Part shown: in pieces, positions 7,446 through 15,801 of the stretch
Position numbering within the stretch: position 1 is the stretch's first letter
Layout: each line of letters starts with the position of its first letter
Source of the DNA: Haloarcula mannanilytica
Lineage (GTDB): Archaea > Halobacteriota > Halobacteria > Halobacteriales > Haloarculaceae
Assembly: GCF_005406125.1 (NCBI RefSeq)
Contig: NZ_BIXZ01000001.1
Location: 992,001-1,056,000 of the forward strand
Direction of reading: 5' to 3'
DNA: 64,000 bases
Notes under the pieces: model-generated
What the model saw: the letters and a program-made list of their open reading frames with translations, nothing else
Told to the model about the DNA's origin: nothing
Database searches by the model: none
Made by a program: the position numbers and the translations under genes

Positions 7446-9338
7446 ATGTCCGACCTCGGGGATTTCACTGATTTCGACGGCGATGACGCGGCCGACGACG
7501 AGTCCGGCGATTCGGCCGCTAGAGTCGACGATGACGACCAAACTGTCGACACATCGACGGACACAGACACGACAGCACAAACCACAGACGACTTCGAAGA
7601 GATGGACGTGGCACCGGCAGGGAGCGACACCGGCCTCGGCGTTCTCTCGGCGGCGAACGGGCTCAAAATCAGTGAAGAGGACGACGAATCGATCCTACGG
7701 GCGTACGTCACCGCGCGGAACCGCTCGCGACTGCGCATCGGGACGTACCTGCTCGTTCCGTATCCCGACGGGGCGGCTTCGCCGCCAGACCAGAAGCGGG
7801 CCGATAGGCCCGCAGACGGCGAGCGCCTGTTCTGTCGCATCAAGGCGCTGGAGTACGCCCAGGAGTTCCACGCCGACGACGCGACCGAAATCCACGCCCG
7901 GCGGGCGATGCGCGAGCGAGGTATCGACGAGCGGGACTTCAAATTCATCGCGGAACTGGAGCCAGTCGCCGTTCTCTACTCCGACGGCGGCGAACTCAAG
8001 CGGCGGATGACCGACCGGGTTCCCAAGCCCGAAACTATCGTGCGAGAGGCCACCGACAAATCCGAGATCAAGACCGGCCTGAAGATTCCCGAGGACGGCG
8101 TCTTTCTGGGACATCTCTCCGTCGGTGGCGAGAAGGTCCGCACCGCCGCCGAGCCACCGACCATCGACTACCGGCTGAAAGACGACTACGACGCCGGTGA
8201 CCCGCTCGTGTTCCGGCACACCCTCGTCGCAGGCGGGACCGGGTCGGGGAAGACCCACAGTTCGAAGAACGTCCTGCGGCAGTATCTCGGTCGGACCTAC
8301 GAGATGGGCGACGGCCGCACGCCCGAACTCGCTGTCGTCCAGTTCGACCCCCAGGACGAGTACGCCCAGATGCACGACGACAACCCCGCGATGACTGACG
8401 ACTTCGAGCGCCGCTGTGAGCGGGAGGGCGTCGCCTACGGCGGCTACGACAACACCATCGCGTTCGTGCCGAAGGTGGCCGGGGCCGACTACAACGCCAG
8501 CCACCACCGCGCCGAGCAGGTGGAGTTCACCATCCCGTTCTCGCTCGTCCACGACAACCCGTGGCTCATCGCCGGGTCGAGCCTCAACGACAACCAGTAC
8601 GGCGCACTGGTGAACACGCTGCTTCCGCGATTCAAGCGCGAATACGGCGAGGGTGGCACCTATAGCGACTTCCGAACGTTCCTCGGAGACCCCGCCCTCA
8701 AGGAGGAACTGGACGAGGCGGGCGACGTTCACGAGGCGACGTTCGATGCCATCAAACGCCGCATTCAGGGCTTCGGGGCCGTCTTCGACCAAGACGCCCG
8801 CCCGATCACCGACCAGATCTCGCAGTTCGTCCGCGACGGTGGCCTGACGGTCATCCCGACCTACCACATCACGGACTCCCGGACTGCCTCGACCATCGTT
8901 CTGGCCGTCTCCAGCCTGCTCATCGACCAGAAGCTCTCGAACGACCCCGACTACGACCGCATCAAAGAGACGCCCCTCGTTTTGGGGATGGACGAGGCCC
9001 ACAACTTCCTCACCGACGCCGACAGCGTCCAGGGCCGCAAGGTCATCGGGAAGTTCACCGAAGCCGCAAAGCAGGGCCGCAAGGAGCGCCTCGGCCTCTA
9101 TCTCATCACCCAGGACCCACAGGACATCGCCGACCCGGTGTTCAAGCAGATCAACACGACGATGGTGCTCAACCTCGGCGACGAGGACGCCATCTCGGCC
9201 GTGAACATCCCGAACAATCTGGAGTCGAAAGTCCCCTACATGGAGAAGGGCCAGCGGGTCGTCTACTCGCCGGACAACTCCGAGCCGGTGGAACTCATCG
9301 GCCTCTCGACGTGTGTGACCCGCCACGGCCGGGAGTGA
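7446..9338 (+). CDS. herA: HerA family ATP-dependent DNA translocase
   Basis: 630 residues. Residues 1-55 are a very acidic low-complexity tail (DFDGDDAADDESGDSAARVDDDD). A barrel-like region (about 70-250) precedes the ATPase core, with Walker A GGTGSGKTHSS near residue 262 and Walker B LVLGMDEAHNFL near 512. An arginine and glutamine segment (KQGRKERLGLYLITQDPQDI) matches HerA/FtsK-type motors. HerA is a hexameric translocase that partners NurA in end resection. It lies in the same direction as nurA (1625-2875) but about 4.6 kb away. The ATG at 7446 is preferred over an upstream TTG. Confidence 0.88.
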   Translation: MSDLGDFTDFDGDDAADDESGDSAARVDDDDQTVDTSTDTDTTAQTTDDFEEMDVAPAGSDTGLGVLSAANGLKISEEDDESILRAYVTARNRSRLRIGTYLLVPYPDGAASPPDQKRADRPADGERLFCRIKALEYAQEFHADDATEIHARRAMRERGIDERDFKFIAELEPVAVLYSDGGELKRRMTDRVPKPETIVREATDKSEIKTGLKIPEDGVFLGHLSVGGEKVRTAAEPPTIDYRLKDDYDAGDPLVFRHTLVAGGTGSGKTHSSKNVLRQYLGRTYEMGDGRTPELAVVQFDPQDEYAQMHDDNPAMTDDFERRCEREGVAYGGYDNTIAFVPKVAGADYNASHHRAEQVEFTIPFSLVHDNPWLIAGSSLNDNQYGALVNTLLPRFKREYGEGGTYSDFRTFLGDPALKEELDEAGDVHEATFDAIKRRIQGFGAVFDQDARPITDQISQFVRDGGLTVIPTYHITDSRTASTIVLAVSSLLIDQKLSNDPDYDRIKETPLVLGMDEAHNFLTDADSVQGRKVIGKFTEAAKQGRKERLGLYLITQDPQDIADPVFKQINTTMVLNLGDEDAISAVNIPNNLESKVPYMEKGQRVVYSPDNSEPVELIGLSTCVTRHGRE

Positions 9339-9407
9339 AAAACGCGGGTTCGCTCGGCGATTGCAGCGGGGCAAAGATTCAAACCGGCCCCAGCGGAACG
9401 GGGGCGT

Positions 9408-9839
9408 ATGGCGAAGCGAATCCTCGTTCCGATCGACAGTTCCGATCAAGCAACGGTGGCCTGTGAGTTCGCGGCCGAGGAACACCCCGACGCGACGCTC
9501 GTTCTCCTACACGTCATCAATCCTGCAGAGGCCGGCTACAGTGCGGAGGCGTCGATCCCCTCTTTCTCCGAAGAGTGGTACGAACAGCAGGAAGCCGCCG
9601 CGACAGAACTGCTCGATGACCTCGAAGCGACGGTGACCGATGCCGGTGTCGAGTCCGTCGAACGCGTCATCGAGGTCGGGCGACCGACGAAAGTCATCGT
9701 GGATTACGCGGACGACCACGATATCGACCAGATCGTCATGGGGAGCCACGGCCGCTCTGGCATGTCCCGCATCCTGCTCGGTAGCGTCGCCGAAATCGTC
9801 GTCAGGCGTGCGTCCGTTCCCGTGACTGTCGTCAGGTAG
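9408..9839 (+). CDS. Universal stress protein UspA family
   Basis: A 143-residue single Usp domain. The N-terminus KRILVPIDSSDQA holds the first strand and Asp. The ATP-binding signature G-x2-G-x9-G-S is seen in MGSHGRSGMSRILLGSVAEIV, followed by the VPVTVV terminal strand, so this is probably an ATP-binding type. Its stop codon directly abuts the stop codon of the convergent UspA gene (TAG then CTA at 9837-9842), leaving no intergenic base. Confidence 0.95.
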   Translation: MAKRILVPIDSSDQATVACEFAAEEHPDATLVLLHVINPAEAGYSAEASIPSFSEEWYEQQEAAATELLDDLEATVTDAGVESVERVIEVGRPTKVIVDYADDHDIDQIVMGSHGRSGMSRILLGSVAEIVVRRASVPVTVVR

Positions 9840-10283
9840 CTACGGATGACGGACGATATGCACGTCGTACTGGGGGTCTTCCGACACCGGTGAGCCGACG
9901 CTACAGACCGGCGTCGACACCCGACCGGCGTTCTCGCTCCCGATAAACACGATGGAGGCCCCCTCCTCGTGAGCGACTTTCCTGATGGTTCGGGTGATGT
10001 CCGTCGTCGTCGACGCCATCGAACTCACGTCCGCCGGGACCTCGTAGCGAAACGACACCGTCGGGACAACCGCCTCGGCCTGTTCTCGCATCCGGTCGGC
10101 GACGGCTTCGATATCCAAAGTCTCGTCCGCGTCGATCCAGCCGCGTTCTCTCGCGTACTCCTCGTCATCGGGAATGACGGACAGCGCGACGATCCCCTCG
10201 TCTCGGTAGTCCGCGAACTCCGTCGCACGCTCCAGGGCGGCTTTCGACAGGGGCGAACCGTCGAAGGGCACGAGTAGTACCAT
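9840..10283 (-). CDS. Universal stress protein UspA family, divergent type
   Basis: 147 residues. The N-terminal strand VLLVPFDGSPLSKAALERA fits Usp, and so does the C-terminal VHIVRHP. The nucleotide loop is altered: IVFIGSENAGRVSTPVCSVGSPVSE replaces the usual GSHGRSG loop, keeping a G..G spacing but not the sequence. A non-ATP-binding or modified type is therefore possible. It is convergent with the neighbouring UspA, end to end. The start ATG at 10283 follows a short AT-rich stretch. Confidence 0.88.
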   Translation of the reverse strand: MVLLVPFDGSPLSKAALERATEFADYRDEGIVALSVIPDDEEYARERGWIDADETLDIEAVADRMREQAEAVVPTVSFRYEVPADVSSMASTTTDITRTIRKVAHEEGASIVFIGSENAGRVSTPVCSVGSPVSEDPQYDVHIVRHP

Positions 10284-10440
10284 ATCACACGTGTCGCCCG
10301 GTTGTGGTTTATTGGTTCCGCACGCATCTACCCCATGTAATATCAGGCTCGGTTCCGATACCGGTCCCCTCCTGCGGTAAGCCGAGCGAATATCTCGGCA
10401 AGGAGTCTGTAACTAAACGTGTGGCGTGTGAGCAACAGTC

Positions 10441-11154
10441 ATGGAATCGATAGAAGAGACACTAACGTACCCAATGGAAGACGACGACTGGACCGTGACC
10501 GTCCTCATCGGTGGCGTCCTCAGCCTCCTATCGTTCCTCATCGTTCCCGGATTCCTCGTGTACGGTTACCTCGTCCGAGCCGTCCGAGAGCGGGCCGACG
10601 GGGCGACACAGCCGCCGGCGTTCGAAGACTGGGGCGAACTGCTCGTCGACGGCGTCAAAGCCTGGGTCATCGGGCTCGTGTACATGCTCGTCCCGCTCAT
10701 CGTGTTCGGCGTGACCGTCGGCGGCAGCCTGTTCGCGATGGCGACCGGGACCCGCGCCGGAGCGGGCGCCGGTCTGGCCGGGCTGCTCGGCGGGCTAGCG
10801 ATCTCGTTCGTCCTGTCGCTGGTGTTTGGCTACGTTGCGACGGCGGCGATCATCCATTTCGCCTGTACCGGCGAACTCGGTGCCGGCTTCGACTTCGGAA
10901 CGCTGCGGAAGTTAGCCCTGTCCCCGGAGTACGCGACGCCGTGGCTGGTCTCGATTGCGTTGTTCATCGCGGCGAACGTCGTGGTGAACCTGTTCAACGT
11001 GATTCCGTTCATCGGCTCGCTCATCGCCGCAGTGCTCAGTCCGTTCGCCAGTTTCTACATGGTGGTCGTCGCGACTGACCTCTGGGCCGGCGGCTACAAC
11101 GCCGCGCTCGACGAACGGGAGGAATCGGAGTCGGTCGGAACGGCGACCGTCTAA
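10441..11154 (+). CDS. DUF4013 family multi-pass membrane protein
   Basis: 237 residues with about five hydrophobic segments: VLIGGVLSLLSFLIVPGFLVYGYL, AWVIGLVYMLVPLIVFGVTV, a Gly/Ala-rich GLAGLLGGLAISFVLSLVFGYV, WLVSIALFIAANVVVNLF and FIGSLIAAVLSPFASFYMVVVATDLW. The order, including the cytoplasmic start MEDDDWTVTVLIGG and a terminal YNAALDE, matches the DUF4013 family of archaeal membrane proteins. The function is unknown. It converges with the KaiC-like gene. Confidence 0.85.
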   Translation: MESIEETLTYPMEDDDWTVTVLIGGVLSLLSFLIVPGFLVYGYLVRAVRERADGATQPPAFEDWGELLVDGVKAWVIGLVYMLVPLIVFGVTVGGSLFAMATGTRAGAGAGLAGLLGGLAISFVLSLVFGYVATAAIIHFACTGELGAGFDFGTLRKLALSPEYATPWLVSIALFIAANVVVNLFNVIPFIGSLIAAVLSPFASFYMVVVATDLWAGGYNAALDEREESESVGTATV

Positions 11155-11176
11155 GACGAGCAGCAATCCGTCCGCG

Positions 11177-12385
11177 TTAGAAGATGTTGGCCTGCTGGTA
11201 GACGGAGATTCCGTCGTTCGTGATCTCGTAGGGTTTCGTCTCCCGGGAGTGGTTTGCGTTCCGTATCTTCTGTATCTCGACGGCGAGTCGCGTCTCGCGG
11301 GTTTCAGCTCGGACGTACTGGAGGATGAACACGGCGTCGGTCAGGTACTCGATGATGCCGTGTCTGGACGCGAAGGGGTTGGTCTCGCTGGCCTCGGAGA
11401 CGAGCATCGTCGTCACGCCGGCCTCCTTCAGCGACCGCGTGAAATCGAACACCTCGGTGCGGCGTCGGGACTGGTCGTCGTACATCATCTCAAGCAGCGA
11501 GACGGAGTCAAGTACCAGCCGGTCGGCGTCGAACTTCTCGATGAGCGCCGGGAGTTCCCCCCGGATATTGTCGAGGCTGTTCGCCATCTCGACCGGGTCG
11601 AGGTCGACGATGGCTAGCTGGCCCTGTTCTTCGTACTCCTCGAACCCCCAGCCGCGGTCGCCGGCGGTGTCCAGTATCGCCTCGTGTGACTGTTCGAGGG
11701 TCAGAAACACCGCGTTCTCGCCGTTCTGGAGGCCATGATGGAGGAACTGCAGCCCGAAGGTCGTCTTCCCGGTCCCGGCCGACCCGATGGTGACGATGAG
11801 ATGCCGTTTCGGGATCCCGCCCTGGATCATCTGGTCGAGGCCCTCGATACCGATGTCCACCCGCGGAATGTCGGACTCGAATTCCTCCTCGAAGCCACTG
11901 TCGCCGTCGCCACCGCTGCCGGCGGACTCGAACGCGGAGGCGAAATCGTCATCGAAGAGGCCGCCGCCATCGTCGCCGGATCCGGTGTCGGCATCGGCGG
12001 CACTACCTTCAGTCCCACCGAACGGGCTATCACCGCTGTTGTCGAACGGGCTGCTCTCACTTTCCTCACCGAACGAACCGCTGTCACTACTCTCGTCGAC
12101 AGAACGGCCCCCCGCATCATCGAACGGGGTGTCGTCACGCTCTCCGCCGAAGGAACTGCCCCCCGCATCATCGAACGGGCTGTCGTCATCACTGTCGTCA
12201 TCGAACGGGCTGTCGTCATCACTGTCGTCTCCAAACGGTTCAGTGTCCGCGGCGGCCCTCTCTTCGGTGTCGCTGTCGAATGTTGACGCCGACATGTCGT
12301 CCCCGTCTGCCGGTTCGGCGTCGCCGTCCTCGTCGTCCAGCGCGCTTTCGAACCAGTCGTCGTCGGACCCGTCGTCCTCGCTCAT
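11177..12385 (-). CDS. KaiC/RadA-like RecA-superfamily ATPase with acidic repeat tail
   Basis: 402 residues. Residues 1 to about 175 are an Asp/Ser/Gly-rich disordered tail with repeated (S/T)PF(D/G) blocks (DDDSPFDD, DDTPFDD, ESSPFDN, GDSPFGG). The remainder is one RecA-fold domain: IPRVDIGIEGLDQMIQGGIPKRHLIVTIGSAGTGKTTFGLQFL (Walker A GSAGTGKT), LTLEQSHEAIL and RLVLDSVSLLEMM (Walker B). Single-domain KaiC homologues in haloarchaea include the Cir and ArlH types, but no arl genes are nearby. Divergent from nadK. The ATG at 12385 begins the acidic tail and precedes all repeats. Confidence 0.85.
   Translation of the reverse strand: MSEDDGSDDDWFESALDDEDGDAEPADGDDMSASTFDSDTEERAAADTEPFGDDSDDDSPFDDDSDDDSPFDDAGGSSFGGERDDTPFDDAGGRSVDESSDSGSFGEESESSPFDNSGDSPFGGTEGSAADADTGSGDDGGGLFDDDFASAFESAGSGGDGDSGFEEEFESDIPRVDIGIEGLDQMIQGGIPKRHLIVTIGSAGTGKTTFGLQFLHHGLQNGENAVFLTLEQSHEAILDTAGDRGWGFEEYEEQGQLAIVDLDPVEMANSLDNIRGELPALIEKFDADRLVLDSVSLLEMMYDDQSRRRTEVFDFTRSLKEAGVTTMLVSEASETNPFASRHGIIEYLTDAVFILQYVRAETRETRLAVEIQKIRNANHSRETKPYEITNDGISVYQQANIF
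12171..12235. repeat. 30-bp in-frame tandem repeat in the KaiC-like gene
   Basis: Within the acidic tail coding sequence a 30-bp unit (12181-12210) is repeated almost perfectly at the next 19 or so bases. The repeat encodes back-to-back copies of DSDDDSPFDD. The near-identity at DNA level suggests recent slippage or recombination. Confidence 0.8.
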
Positions 12386-12462
12386 ACGTACGACCACCGG
12401 CCACACGAACGGCTCATGGAAGTGGATACTCGTCGGGACGGATATAATTGCCGTCGTAGAGG

Positions 12463-12472
12463 GTTTATATGC
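12463..12472 (+). promoter_or_regulatory. TATA box for nadK
   Basis: The string gtttatatgc lies 23-32 nt before the nadK ATG at 12495, the expected distance for a leaderless haloarchaeal transcript. It also argues for that ATG over any upstream in-frame start. Confidence 0.6.
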
Positions 12473-12494
12473 GGCCGGCCGGAAATTCCGGGCA

Positions 12495-13346
12495 ATGACT
12501 GTCGGCATCGTCGCCCAGCGGGACAACGACCGGGCCATGTCGCTTGCGAGTACACTGTGTGACCGGTTGCGTGCCACGTCGGCGGCGGTCGTCGTCGACG
12601 AAACGACCGCCGGGGCGCTGGGCGACCACGACGCCTGGGAGGCTGCGGTACCCGAGTCGGCTCCAGTCGAGGAGATGTCCGCGTGTGACCTCGTCGTGAG
12701 TATCGGCGGAGACGGGACCTTTCTGTACGCAGCCCGCGGCGCGGGGTCGACACCGATACTCGGGGTCAATCTCGGCGAAGTGGGCTTTCTGAACGCTATC
12801 GCACCCGAGGAAGCCGTCGAGACGGTCGTCGCTGAGGTCGAACACATCCAGAAGACCGGCAGCGCCCGGACGCGGGCCATGCCACGGCTCCAGGCCAGCG
12901 GCGACGACTGGGCGCTCTCACCGGCGCTGAACGAGGTCGTCGTGCAGGGCGAGCGCCGCGGTCACGGCGGCGGGGCGACGCTCGACGTGTACGTCGACGA
13001 CTCGCTGTACGCCTCAGGCCACGCCGACGGCGTGCTCGTCGCCACGCCCACCGGATCGACGGCGTACAACCTCAGCGAGCGGGGGCCGCTCGTCCACCCC
13101 GACGTGGCCGGCCTCATCGTCACGGGGATGGCAGACGAGACGGGGACGCCGCCGCTGGTCGTCGACGTTGACAGCGAAATCGTCGTCGAACTCACGGACG
13201 CCGACAGCGGTGTCGTCGTGAGTGACGGCCGGGTCCGAAAAGACGTGGAGCCGCCGGAACGAATCACCCTCTCGCGTGCGAGCGAACCGGTCCGGCTCGC
13301 GGGTCCGCCGCTGGATTTCTTTACCGCACTGGACAAACTGGCCTAA
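12495..13346 (+). CDS. nadK: NAD(+)/NADH kinase
   Basis: A 283-residue ATP-NAD kinase making NADP. The signature VVSIGGDGTFLYAARG (GGDGT) is intact, followed by LGVNLGEVGFLN, the NE of PALNEVVV and the nucleotide-binding VATPTGSTAYNLS. The upstream open frame is antisense to the KaiC-like tail and is not coding. The last three bases overlap the stop codon of the convergent membrane gene at 13343. Confidence 0.95.
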   Translation: MTVGIVAQRDNDRAMSLASTLCDRLRATSAAVVVDETTAGALGDHDAWEAAVPESAPVEEMSACDLVVSIGGDGTFLYAARGAGSTPILGVNLGEVGFLNAIAPEEAVETVVAEVEHIQKTGSARTRAMPRLQASGDDWALSPALNEVVVQGERRGHGGGATLDVYVDDSLYASGHADGVLVATPTGSTAYNLSERGPLVHPDVAGLIVTGMADETGTPPLVVDVDSEIVVELTDADSGVVVSDGRVRKDVEPPERITLSRASEPVRLAGPPLDFFTALDKLA

Positions 13347-13630
13347 CGCCGACCGACGGCGTACAGCACCGGTGCGAGGACGAGCAGGACCAGCCCGAAC
13401 AGCTTGTACTGGAACGACGACGCGAGGACGCTCGCGCTGTTTGGTTCCATCGCCGACGCCGGTGTAATCACGAGCAACGCGCCAAGCGCGATAGTGTGTA
13501 GTCCCAGCATTCGGAGTGATCGTTGTGGGAGAATCGCCACGAGCCCACCCACAAAGCCCAGCAGCAGGACATCACCGATGGTGTAGTTCAGCAGGAAACT
13601 ATCGATGAGTTGCAGCGGTGACGCGAGCAT
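13343..13630 (-). CDS. Small three-helix membrane protein
   Basis: 95 residues with three hydrophobic segments: YTIGDVLLLGFVGGLVAIL, MLGLHTIALGALLVITPAS and YKLFGLVLLVLAPVLYAVGRR. The start ATG at 13630 follows GGATAGGA, and a TATA-like TTTAAAG (minus strand, about 13662-13668) lies around 33-38 nt upstream. Its stop overlaps the convergent nadK stop by three bases. The function is unknown; haloarchaea carry many such small membrane proteins. Confidence 0.75.
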   Translation of the reverse strand: MLASPLQLIDSFLLNYTIGDVLLLGFVGGLVAILPQRSLRMLGLHTIALGALLVITPASAMEPNSASVLASSFQYKLFGLVLLVLAPVLYAVGRR

Positions 13631-13706
13631 TCCTATCCAGGATTTCGCCGTGATGGAATCTTTAAAGTTCCGTTCCGCCGCCGAGCCGAGCGGCACATGT
13701 GGCCGC

Positions 13707-14315
13707 TCAGTTGGCAGCCGTTCCCAGCGGCGTGAGCAGGAGATAGCCGGCCGACGGGACCCCGGCCGTCCGCAGCCGGAACTGCCGCGGTTCGTCGTGT
13801 GCCGTCGAGAGGGCCACGACATCGAGATCGGTTGCACTGACCGTCTCGGCGTCCACTTCATCGATACCGGCCACGAGCAGCGCCTCGGAGAGTGCCGTCC
13901 CGTCGAGCCGGTCGGACGGTACGTCGAACGTGGTCCCGAAGGCCTCGTTGGCCGCACGCACGATTGGGCCGTGGCCCTCGTCGACGAAGTACAGTACCGG
14001 GTCCGGATGCCCGTCGAAGAGGTCAATCGGTTGCGGCTCCGGGGCTCGCTCGGTCTCCGCCGAGACCGTCATCGTCTCGTCGGCTGTTTCGCCGGGCGAA
14101 TCAGCCACCAGGAGATAGGAGACGCCGCCAAGTCCACCGCCGAGTGCCAGGCCGAGACCGACGGTGACCTGTTCCGAGAGCCCCAGCGCAAACACCGACT
14201 GCACTACCAGTGCGACGGTTGCGACTACGACCGCTCCAGCCCCTATCCAACCGATTACGGCCGCGAGGCTCCCGAGGCGCTGTCGGCCGCCTCTGCCCGC
14301 CGACGACTCACTCAT
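13707..14315 (-). CDS. Membrane protein with PAS-like domain
   Basis: 202 residues. Two N-terminal helices (LAAVIGWIGAGAVVVATVALVVQSVF and EQVTVGLGLALGGGLGGVSYLLVA) are followed by a soluble part resembling a short PAS fold: FDGHPDPVLYFVDEGHGPIVRAANEAFGTTFDVPSDRLDGTALSEAL and a terminal strand LRTAGVPSAGYLLLTPL. No output domain is attached. It is divergent from the HalX response regulator (start at 14410), and a membrane sensor input for that regulator is conceivable but unproven. Confidence 0.7.
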   Translation of the reverse strand: MSESSAGRGGRQRLGSLAAVIGWIGAGAVVVATVALVVQSVFALGLSEQVTVGLGLALGGGLGGVSYLLVADSPGETADETMTVSAETERAPEPQPIDLFDGHPDPVLYFVDEGHGPIVRAANEAFGTTFDVPSDRLDGTALSEALLVAGIDEVDAETVSATDLDVVALSTAHDEPRQFRLRTAGVPSAGYLLLTPLGTAAN

Positions 14316-14409
14316 CGGTATACACTCTATGGGCCATCGGTTAACGCCTTTCGAGAGCACACTGCCGATAAAACATTTACAGTCGCCACCCCTAGCGTCC
14401 CCTGAGACA

Positions 14410-14982
14410 GTGTCCAGAACGACAGGCAGCCAGCCGCGGGTACTCATTGTCGATGACGAGCATGACGTGGCCGACACCCAGGCGCTGAAACTCGGCGAGC
14501 GCTACGAGACCACTGTCGTCTACAGTGGCCAGGCAGCACTCGACACCACCGGGCCGGCGTTCGACGCCGTGTTGCTCGACCGTCGGATGCCGGACGTTCA
14601 CGGCGACGACGTGCTGTCGCAGTTGCGCGAACGCGGCTACGAGGGCGTCGTTATCATGCTGACCGCGGTCGACGCCGACCTGAACATTCTGGAGATGCCT
14701 TTCGATGACTACCTCCAGAAGCCGGTCGACCAGTCGACGCTCCTGTCGACCCTTGACCAGCATCTCGACCGGTCCGGCGAGGACAGCAAACTCGACGAGT
14801 ACTTCCGGATCTCGTCGAAGCTCTCCGTGCTGGAAAGCGAGAAGTCCGCGTCACAACTGGACGCGAGCACGGAGTACACCAAGCTGAAAGAACGGGCCAG
14901 AGAGCTGGAGTCGGAGCTGCGGGCCGAAAACGATGATTTCGAGGAGCTAAAAGAGACACACCAGTCGATCAGCCGGAACTAG
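14410..14982 (+). CDS. Response regulator with HalX domain
   Basis: 190 residues. The receiver domain (about 12-125) has the acidic pair VLIVDDEHD, phosphoacceptor Asp in AVLLDRRMPDVHGD, MLTAVDAD and the lysine in YLQKPVD. The C-terminal part (EYFRISSKLSVLESEKSASQLDASTEYTKLKERARELESEL) is the coiled HalX domain of haloarchaeal regulators, with no DNA-binding domain. The start is taken as GTG at 14410: no ATG lies close to the receiver, and the TATA-like aacatttaca (14373-14382) stands about 30 nt upstream. Its 3' end overlaps the convergent TetR gene by four bases. Confidence 0.9.
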   Translation: MSRTTGSQPRVLIVDDEHDVADTQALKLGERYETTVVYSGQAALDTTGPAFDAVLLDRRMPDVHGDDVLSQLRERGYEGVVIMLTAVDADLNILEMPFDDYLQKPVDQSTLLSTLDQHLDRSGEDSKLDEYFRISSKLSVLESEKSASQLDASTEYTKLKERARELESELRAENDDFEELKETHQSISRN

Positions 14983-15599
14983 CTGTCGAGCAACAGCGTG
15001 TCTTCGATATACGCGTCGATGGTGCCCCGGACCGTCGAAACGGGGTCGTCGTTTCGCGTCGCGTTCTGCAGAATCACGCCGTCGAGTACCATTATCATGA
15101 ACTGCGAGACCTTCTCGGGGTCGACATCGGCGAACTCCCCCTGTTCGATGCCGTCCTCGATGATCTGTGCGAACTGCTGGGCGAACAGCTTGTCCGTTTC
15201 GGTGAACTTCTCCCGGAAATCCGGGTTCTGAACCGCCTGTGCGCGCATCTCGACGTAGGACCCGAGCACCGCGTTCTTCTCGGGCGTCTCGACGCAGTCG
15301 GGGAAGTCATCGAGAATCAGACTGATAAACGTCTTGAGGTCCTGTTCGGGGTCGCCGGTCGACTCTAACTGGAAGATGCGGTTGAACTCCGCGAGGATGA
15401 ACTCCTGAAACGACAGCAGGAGGTCTTCCTTGCCGTCGAAGTGGTGGTAAAACGTCGACTTGCTGAGATCGGCCTCGTCCGCGATCCGTTGTATCGAAAG
15501 TCCGGCATACCCGTATTCCCGGAGGGCGCGGAACGTGGCTCGCATGATCGCCTCGTGCGAGTCCTCCGGTTCCCCGGCGAACGGAATTCCATCACTCAT
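14979..15599 (-). CDS. TetR/AcrR family repressor
   Basis: 206 residues. The N-terminal DNA-binding domain is clear: IMRATFRALREYGYAGLSIQRIADEADLSKSTFYHHFDGKEDLLLSFQEFI, with recognition helix STFYHHF. The C-terminal helical domain (about 70-200) would bind a ligand. It is divergent from the secreted COG1361 protein and RND permease, the standard arrangement for a repressor of an export operon. Two matching palindromes lie in the shared intergenic region, one abutting its own start codon (see 15602-15619), suggesting autorepression. Confidence 0.93.
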   Translation of the reverse strand: MSDGIPFAGEPEDSHEAIMRATFRALREYGYAGLSIQRIADEADLSKSTFYHHFDGKEDLLLSFQEFILAEFNRIFQLESTGDPEQDLKTFISLILDDFPDCVETPEKNAVLGSYVEMRAQAVQNPDFREKFTETDKLFAQQFAQIIEDGIEQGEFADVDPEKVSQFMIMVLDGVILQNATRNDDPVSTVRGTIDAYIEDTLLLDS

Positions 15600-15601
15600 C
15601 C

Positions 15602-15619
15602 CGAACGAATATTCGGTCG
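15602..15619. promoter_or_regulatory. Probable TetR operator, site 1
   Basis: The sequence CGAACGAATATTCGGTCG is an inverted repeat with perfect inner (cgaat/attcg) and outer (cga/tcg) arms. It lies between the TATA-like ctatttac (minus strand, about 15625-15632) and the tetR start at 15599, where binding would block tetR transcription. It matches site 2 under the shared pattern CGANCGAAYRTTCGNTCG. Confidence 0.7.
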
Positions 15620-15665
15620 GGCTGTAAATAGCTTCCCACTGTCACTGAACCACAACGTTGATAGG

Positions 15666-15683
15666 CGACCGAACGTTCGTTCG
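15666..15683. promoter_or_regulatory. Probable TetR operator, site 2
   Basis: The sequence CGACCGAACGTTCGTTCG shows the same arm and spacer layout as site 1, with centres 64 bp apart. It directly precedes the TATA-like gatatac (15683-15689) of the export operon, so binding would occlude that promoter. Confidence 0.7.
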
Positions 15684-15801
15684 ATATACACGGTTCGAAC
15701 GGGAGTCTGCACAGAGGTATGTGGGGTGTGACCCGATTTCTCTGTTACACCGTCCCGTCCGAACAGGACCAATCCATGGAATGCCCGAAGTTCCCCTACG
15801 C

